Shown here: positions 6,561 to 10,350 of the stretch, piece by piece
How positions within the stretch are numbered: position 1 is the stretch's first letter
Layout: each line of letters begins with the position of its first letter
Assembly: GCA_021158845.1 (NCBI GenBank)
Contig: JAGGSY010000021.1
Span: forward strand, 1 to 10,350
DNA length: 10,350 nucleotides
Direction: 5' to 3'
Origin: Caldisericia bacterium
GTDB taxonomy: Bacteria; Caldisericota; Caldisericia; B22-G15
Program-made: the position numbers and the translations under genes
The notes under the pieces: generated by a model
The model's input: the letters and a program-made list of their open reading frames with translations, nothing else
Told to the model about the DNA's origin: nothing
Database searches by the model: none

Positions 6561-7793
6561 TTAGGAAACTGCAAGAGATTTAAACAATTTTAAATAATCT
6601 AAAGCATGCCTTGTTGTAAGAAATTTCTTTCTAACAACCGCATGCCCATTTTTTCCAAATTCTTCTCTTTCCTCACTGTTAAGCAGAAGCTCTTTTACTC
6701 TTTCTTCTGTTTCAACTTTGGATGAAACAAGGAAACCATTTTCACCATCCTTTATTTGAACCTTTATTCCACCAGTATTCCCTCCAATAACAGCTTTTTT
6801 CTTCCATAATGCTTCGGAGACAGTAAGGCCGAAACCTTCACGAATAGATTTTTGAATTACAATGGTTGCTTTTCTCTGGAAGGCATTAACCTCCAGACTA
6901 CCAACGCCATCAAAATTTGTAAATACGAAAATATCTTCATCCATTCCTGCGTATCTTAATGTTTTCTCATAAAATTTCCAACCCTCAGGATCATCTGTTG
7001 CCATGGAACCTATTAACACAAGTTGAATATATGGAAAATCTCCCTTAACATTCCTATAAACATCTATAACTCCAAGAGGATCCTTCCATGGATCAAAGCG
7101 AGATACCTGAAGAAGGAAAGGTCTTTGGATATCCACACCAAATTTTTCAACAATCTTATCAACCACATCTTTTTCAAGAAATTTATTTTTTTGAGAAAAT
7201 GGATCAATAGAGGGATAAATAATTAAGCTATTATTATCACATTTTAGACCTCTTGCAAACTCTTCTACACTGAAAATTACTCTTTCATAGAGTTTAATAA
7301 ACTTACCCACAAAATTCCTTGCTCTTTGAGATGGAGAAGAAGTATCTATATGACATCTCCAAACAAATTTTTTAGTTTTTTTATTTAAAAATAGAGGAAG
7401 TGCCATGGGTTGAGGATCATGAATAACTATAATATCAAATTTCTCATTAAAGTTCTTTCCGTTGTTTTTGTTTATCAATAGATAGTAATCCTCTTCTTTA
7501 GAATTTATGCTTTCCTCTTCACCTTGAAGCATATTGTGAATCTTCTTGGTGATATTAAAAAATTTTCCGTCTCCCTCAATAACATACCAATGAATATCTA
7601 TTCCCAAAGATCTTAATAGAGGGATTAAAGAGTAAAAAATTTCTGCTACGCCTCCACCAAAACTTGTAGAATTTATAAAAGCAACTCTCAAACCTCTCAA
7701 TTCCCTTGAAATAAAATCAATTTTCTCCCTCTCATTCTCTAAATACCCCTCATATTTCTTAAAATCAACTTCAGACAATTTAATTTCTCTCAT
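6561..7793 (-). CDS. treT: Trehalose glycosyltransferring synthase TreT
   Basis: A 410-residue cytoplasmic retaining glycosyltransferase (GT4, GT-B fold) that interconverts trehalose plus NDP with glucose plus NDP-glucose. Acceptor-domain marks: NSTSFGGGVAEI at 41-52, HDPQP at 125-129, WRCHIDTSSP at 145-154. Nucleotide-sugar domain marks: QVSRFDPWKDP at 229-239, IGSMATDDPEG at 261-271, and QKSIREGFGLTVSEALW at 314-330 with the EX7E pair Glu319 and Glu327, then GGNTGG at 337-342. Length matches the roughly 410-residue archaeal and Thermotoga enzymes. The ATG overlaps the malK stop by 4 bases (ATGA), and malE follows 26 bases on. Next to an importer it most likely breaks down imported trehalose to NDP-glucose and glucose, but synthesis as a protectant is also possible. 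Confusion with trehalose phosphorylase of the same fold is unlikely given these motifs. Confidence 0.93.
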   Translation of the reverse strand: MREIKLSEVDFKKYEGYLENEREKIDFISRELRGLRVAFINSTSFGGGVAEIFYSLIPLLRSLGIDIHWYVIEGDGKFFNITKKIHNMLQGEEESINSKEEDYYLLINKNNGKNFNEKFDIIVIHDPQPMALPLFLNKKTKKFVWRCHIDTSSPSQRARNFVGKFIKLYERVIFSVEEFARGLKCDNNSLIIYPSIDPFSQKNKFLEKDVVDKIVEKFGVDIQRPFLLQVSRFDPWKDPLGVIDVYRNVKGDFPYIQLVLIGSMATDDPEGWKFYEKTLRYAGMDEDIFVFTNFDGVGSLEVNAFQRKATIVIQKSIREGFGLTVSEALWKKKAVIGGNTGGIKVQIKDGENGFLVSSKVETEERVKELLLNSEEREEFGKNGHAVVRKKFLTTRHALDYLKLFKSLAVS

Positions 7794-8920
7794 CCATTCA
7801 TTCCCACCTCATTATAGAACAAATTCCTTCCTGTGTCTATATCAAATAGATGAATCCTAAAAGGATTCAAATAGATAGGCACCACATCATCCATTTCTGC
7901 TTTTGTCTCTGAAGAAGTTTTAACAACAAGTGGATTATCCAAACCAATATTAAAGTAAAGATTTGTTTCACTTCCCAGGTCTTCCTTAAATAAAAGAGGG
8001 AAAGAACCAAGCAGAACAAAGGAATCTCTATCTAAAAATTTCTCCTCTCTCAAATCTTCAGGTCTTATTCCAAGAATAACCTTTCTATTTATTGGTATCC
8101 TCTTCGTCTTTGCTTTTAACTCGGATGGAATTTCTATCTTTGTATTTAACAATTTCAACTGAATTTTCCCATCCTCTTGAAATACCTCAGCAGGAATAAA
8201 GTTCATTGGAGGAGTTCCAATAAAACCTGCAACGAATTTAGTCTTTGGATACATGTATACATTCTCTGGAGTATCAAACTGTTCTAACTTCCCATTGTTA
8301 ATTATTGCAACTCTCTGCCCTAATGTCATAGCTTCAACTTGATCATGCGTAACATAAATGGTTGTGGTTCCAAGTTTCTTGTGAAGTTTTAAAAGCTCTG
8401 CTCTTGTCTGAACTCTCAACTTAGCATCAAGATTTGATAGAGGCTCATCCATAAGATAAACATCTGGATTTCTCACAATAGCTCTGGCAAGTGCAACTCT
8501 CTGTCTTTGACCTCCTGAAAGTTGTCTCGGTTTACGATTCAAAAATTTATCAATTTGAAGCATCTCCGCCACTCTTCTAACCCTTTTCTCTATTTCATCC
8601 TTTGGTACATGTTTTAACCTCAAACTAAAAGCTATATTCTCAAAAACACTCATGTGCGGATAAAGAGCATAACTTTGGAAAACCATAGCCACATTTCTAT
8701 CCTTTGGTGCAAGATCGTTAACAACTCTGTCCCCTATATATATCTCCCCGCTTGTAACTTCTTCTAAACCTGCTATAAGTCTTAATGTTGTTGTTTTTCC
8801 ACAACCAGATGGGCCCAATAAGACGACAAATTCTCCATCTTTTAAAGATAAATTTATATTATCCACCGCCACTACTTTACCAAATCTTTTAGTTACATTT
8901 CTCAAAATAACTCTTGCCAT
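7790..8920 (-). CDS. malK: Sugar ABC transporter ATPase, MalK/MsmX type
   Basis: A 376-residue ATP-binding subunit that drives the MalF/MalG channel. Walker A GPSGCGKT at 36-43, Q-loop Gln82 in FQSYALYPHM, signature LSGGQRQR at 134-141, Walker B YLMDEP at 155-160 with Glu159, D-loop SNLDAK, and H-loop His192. Residues about 240-376 form the TOBE-type regulatory region, with the family segment LGIRPEDL and an ending of the RIHLFDIDTGRNLFYN kind. All catalytic residues are present. It is the first gene of the sugar operon, ahead of treT with which it overlaps by 4 bases; GAGGGAG precedes the ATG. It starts 33 bases after the Rad50-like C-terminal gene. Such ATPases sometimes serve several sugar importers, so it may not be dedicated to trehalose. 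Confidence 0.94.
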   Translation of the reverse strand: MARVILRNVTKRFGKVVAVDNINLSLKDGEFVVLLGPSGCGKTTTLRLIAGLEEVTSGEIYIGDRVVNDLAPKDRNVAMVFQSYALYPHMSVFENIAFSLRLKHVPKDEIEKRVRRVAEMLQIDKFLNRKPRQLSGGQRQRVALARAIVRNPDVYLMDEPLSNLDAKLRVQTRAELLKLHKKLGTTTIYVTHDQVEAMTLGQRVAIINNGKLEQFDTPENVYMYPKTKFVAGFIGTPPMNFIPAEVFQEDGKIQLKLLNTKIEIPSELKAKTKRIPINRKVILGIRPEDLREEKFLDRDSFVLLGSFPLLFKEDLGSETNLYFNIGLDNPLVVKTSSETKAEMDDVVPIYLNPFRIHLFDIDTGRNLFYNEVGMNG

Positions 8921-8953
8921 TTCACTCCCTCTTCTATTTACCCTTCTAAAGGA

Positions 8954-9622
8954 TTATACCACAATTTCATCAATTCCTTCTATCTCCCTTACGCTGCTCT
9001 CTCCATTTTTCATCTCAACATAGAATATCTTATCTCCTGCCTCCATGAGGATTCTATCATGGGTTATAAGTATTATCTGTCTTTTTAATACTTCACTTAC
9101 TTTTCTTAAGAATTCCACCATTGCCCTTTTACTTTTCTCATCAAGAAATGTGAGAGGTTCATCAAGAATTAGAGGACCTTCAAGTCTTGGATTTATACTC
9201 TTTTCAAGAATGCTTATCCTTAAGGCAAGAGATATAATCTGAGATACACTTCCACCATGTATATCTAAAGGATTTCCCTCAAAAATTAGGTTCTCACTTA
9301 AATTTTTTACAACAAACCTTGCTGTATTTCTATTTCTTTTATCCTCCAGTTCTATTCTAAAGCTAAGATCCTTATATATTGGCTCAAGTGCCTTATTCAC
9401 CAATCTTTCAATGCCACTCATTGTCTCCCGTCTCAACTTTTCATATGCCAATTCAAGCACTCTCTTTGCCTGAACATATATCTTTCTTTTATTCTGCAAA
9501 TCGTCAATCAAATTCTCTTTTACCTTTATCTCTTTCTCTATTCTCCGTTTCTCCCCCAGTTGCTTCTCCACCTCTCTTATTCTTTTAAAGACCTCTTCAC
9601 TGATTCTTTCTATTGAGTTCAT
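8954..9622 (-). CDS. Rad50/SbcC-like ATPase, C-terminal lobe (third piece)
   Basis: A 222-residue protein: coiled coil at about 1-75, then the C-terminal half of an SMC/Rad50-type ABC ATPase. The ABC signature is HGGSVSQ at 122-128, Walker B is PLILDEP at 150-156 with Glu155, and the H-loop is ITHD with His188. There is no Walker A, which must come from another polypeptide, presumably the N-terminal piece cut by the right edge. The ATG at 9622 is chosen because AAGGGAG ends 7 bases before it; an in-frame TAA at 9635-9637 rules out extension, and the only other start is TTG at 9628. It overlaps the second piece by 26 bases in another frame. Rad50/SbcC ATPases work with Mre11/SbcD nucleases on DNA ends; no nuclease lies in this window. 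The signature differs from LSGGE of classical Rad50 and recalls phage-type SbcC relatives (memory only). Confidence 0.85.
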   Translation of the reverse strand: MNSIERISEEVFKRIREVEKQLGEKRRIEKEIKVKENLIDDLQNKRKIYVQAKRVLELAYEKLRRETMSGIERLVNKALEPIYKDLSFRIELEDKRNRNTARFVVKNLSENLIFEGNPLDIHGGSVSQIISLALRISILEKSINPRLEGPLILDEPLTFLDEKSKRAMVEFLRKVSEVLKRQIILITHDRILMEAGDKIFYVEMKNGESSVREIEGIDEIVV

Positions 9623-9872
9623 TATCAATCTCCCTTAGAGATTCTTCTATCATCATCTTTTTCCTTACTATCTCTTTCTCAATCCTCTCTATCTCCCTAT
9701 CCAACTCCTCTACACTATCTATATTAAAATTCTCCTTAAGTTCCTTTATAATCTCCTCCTTTGTATTTTTTAAAGCGTTCAATGTCCCGGTTATCTCCTG
9801 CCTCTTCTCAACATACCTTTTAATTCTCTTGTTTAGTTCATCAAGTTCCTTTATAATCTTCTCAATATCCAT
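9597..9872 (-). CDS. Small coiled-coil protein between Rad50-like pieces (second piece)
   Basis: A 91-residue, highly charged protein that is almost wholly heptad-like coiled coil (Glu/Lys/Arg/Ile/Leu), with a short possible break at NFNIDSVEEL. By position it equals the descending arm of a Rad50 coiled coil just after the zinc hook. The ATG at 9872 is preferred: GGAGG at 9878-9882 lies 5 bases upstream, and the stop of the first piece (TAG, 9875-9877) falls in that spacer. A GTG at 9884 is a weaker alternative. Its frame is -1 relative to the first piece and the third is +1 relative to it, so the three pieces could be one broken gene or three coupled genes. It has no enzymatic motif. Confidence 0.65.
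   Translation of the reverse strand: MDIEKIIKELDELNKRIKRYVEKRQEITGTLNALKNTKEEIIKELKENFNIDSVEELDREIERIEKEIVRKKMMIEESLREIDNELNRKNQ
9630..9636 (-). promoter_or_regulatory. Ribosome binding site at the second Rad50 split
   Basis: AAGGGAG lies 7 bases before the ATG at 9622, inside the end of the second piece, and decides this start over the TTG at 9628. It supports separate translation of the ATPase-lobe gene. Confidence 0.6.
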
Positions 9873-9874
9873 CA

Positions 9875-10350
9875 CTACCTCCACATCCTCTTTATATTTT
9901 TCTCCACTTCATGCATTAATTTATCATCCACCTCTCTTAAGCATACAGGACAAACCCCTTCTCTTCCTATAACAGAAACATACCTTCCTATAAGCTTATC
10001 TATATTTACCTCTATCTGTTCTTTCTCCTTTTCGGCTTTCTTCTCTTTATCTATTATGCTTTTCAGTTTTAGTCTCTTATTTATGAGAGAAACATACCTT
10101 TCCTTCAAAGCATTTATTTTATCCACAGTCTCTTCCTTAATAACATCTTTATCTAAGGCTCTGTGCAGTTTCTCAAACTTATCAATTTTTTTCTCATTAT
10201 CAATATACTTCTCCTTAATCTTCTTTAAATCATATAATCTGACTTTATGTTCCTGCACTTCTTCCATAACCTTCCCTATACTATCAATTTCACTCAGTAT
10301 TTTAAATTGGTTCTTAAGTAATGTTAACTTTGTGTCTATACTCCTTAAAC
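9875..10350 (-). CDS. Rad50/SbcC-like N-terminal piece with zinc hook (5' end outside window)
   Basis: The frame is open from the right edge to a TAG at 9875-9877; 157 residues are visible and the start lies beyond the window. The visible part is coiled coil followed by GREGVCPVCLRE, whose CPVC (bases 9941-9952) is the CxxC zinc hook by which two Rad50-type arms join through a shared zinc ion. Only 21 residues follow the hook before the stop, so the polypeptide ends just past the apex of the coil. The missing N-terminus is expected to hold Walker A. An internal ATG at 10267 is unlikely to be the true start, because coiled-coil coding continues upstream without a stop. The next gene begins 2 bases after the stop. 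Confidence 0.8.
   Translation of the reverse strand, partial: LRSIDTKLTLLKNQFKILSEIDSIGKVMEEVQEHKVRLYDLKKIKEKYIDNEKKIDKFEKLHRALDKDVIKEETVDKINALKERYVSLINKRLKLKSIIDKEKKAEKEKEQIEVNIDKLIGRYVSVIGREGVCPVCLREVDDKLMHEVEKNIKRMWR
9878..9882 (-). promoter_or_regulatory. Ribosome binding site at the first Rad50 split
   Basis: GGAGG lies 5 bases before the ATG at 9872, with the previous gene's stop codon inside the spacer. It supports separate translation of the second piece. Caution: purine-rich coding for Glu/Lys/Arg helices produces such sequences by chance. Confidence 0.55.

Noticed and set aside
9613..9972. 119-codon plus-strand open frame rich in Ser, Leu and Phe
   Set aside because: It is the antisense shadow of the coiled-coil genes: Glu/Lys-rich codons read backwards give Ser/Phe/Leu. 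No ribosome site or promoter, and the minus-strand proteins have clear motifs.
10267..10267. ATG at 10267 as the start of the hook-bearing Rad50-like protein
   Set aside because: The same frame continues upstream to the window edge with coiled-coil coding and no stop, and the ATPase N-lobe would be missing, so this is an internal methionine.
1..10350. CRISPR arrays, insertion sequences, tRNA or rRNA genes
   Set aside because: No spaced direct repeats, transposase motifs, terminal inverted repeats or tRNA-like cloverleaf were seen; nearly all sequence is accounted for by minus-strand genes.

Overview
The window suggests a thermophilic, AT-rich bacterium of a deep-branching lineage; I cannot name the genus. 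Evidence for a bacterium: strong AAGGAGG-type ribosome binding sites, a near-consensus sigma-70 promoter (TTGACA, 17 bp, TAAAAT) and a bacterial lipoprotein signal on the binding protein. Evidence for a thermophile: AGA/AGG and ATA codons dominate, proteins are rich in Lys/Glu/Arg, and the sugar-uptake genes look like those of hyperthermophilic archaea (Thermococcales). Every gene is on the minus strand, so transcription runs from the right edge to the left edge, with very tight gene packing.

Right end (10350 to 8954): three consecutive small genes together make the parts of one Rad50/SbcC-like ATPase. The first, cut by the window edge, is coiled coil ending just after a CPVC zinc hook. The second is a 91-residue coiled-coil protein. 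The third is coiled coil plus the C-terminal ATPase lobe (signature, Walker B, H-loop). Each internal junction has its own Shine-Dalgarno sequence.

Middle (8920 to 3441): a complete trehalose/maltose uptake operon in the order malK ATPase, treT, malE binding lipoprotein, malF, malG. The binding protein brings trehalose (or maltose) to the MalF/MalG channel, MalK powers import, and TreT can split trehalose into glucose and NDP-glucose, or make it in reverse. Genes overlap by 4 or 8 bases or abut. No TrmB-type regulator is present. Only 33 bases separate this operon from the Rad50-like genes.

Then (3429 to 1711): a 142-base intergenic region with a promoter and an untranslated leader, a nucleobase permease of the NCS2 (uracil/xanthine) family, and a hairpin terminator.

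Left end (1695 to 1): two small membrane proteins of unknown function, the second perhaps carrying a PH-like domain, translationally coupled to a protein that fuses a DUSP23-like dual-specificity phosphatase to a MazG nucleotide pyrophosphohydrolase. This last gene is open at the left edge.

The two most unusual items are the phosphatase-MazG fusion and the three-piece Rad50-like ATPase. All homology statements are from memory of the families; no search was run.
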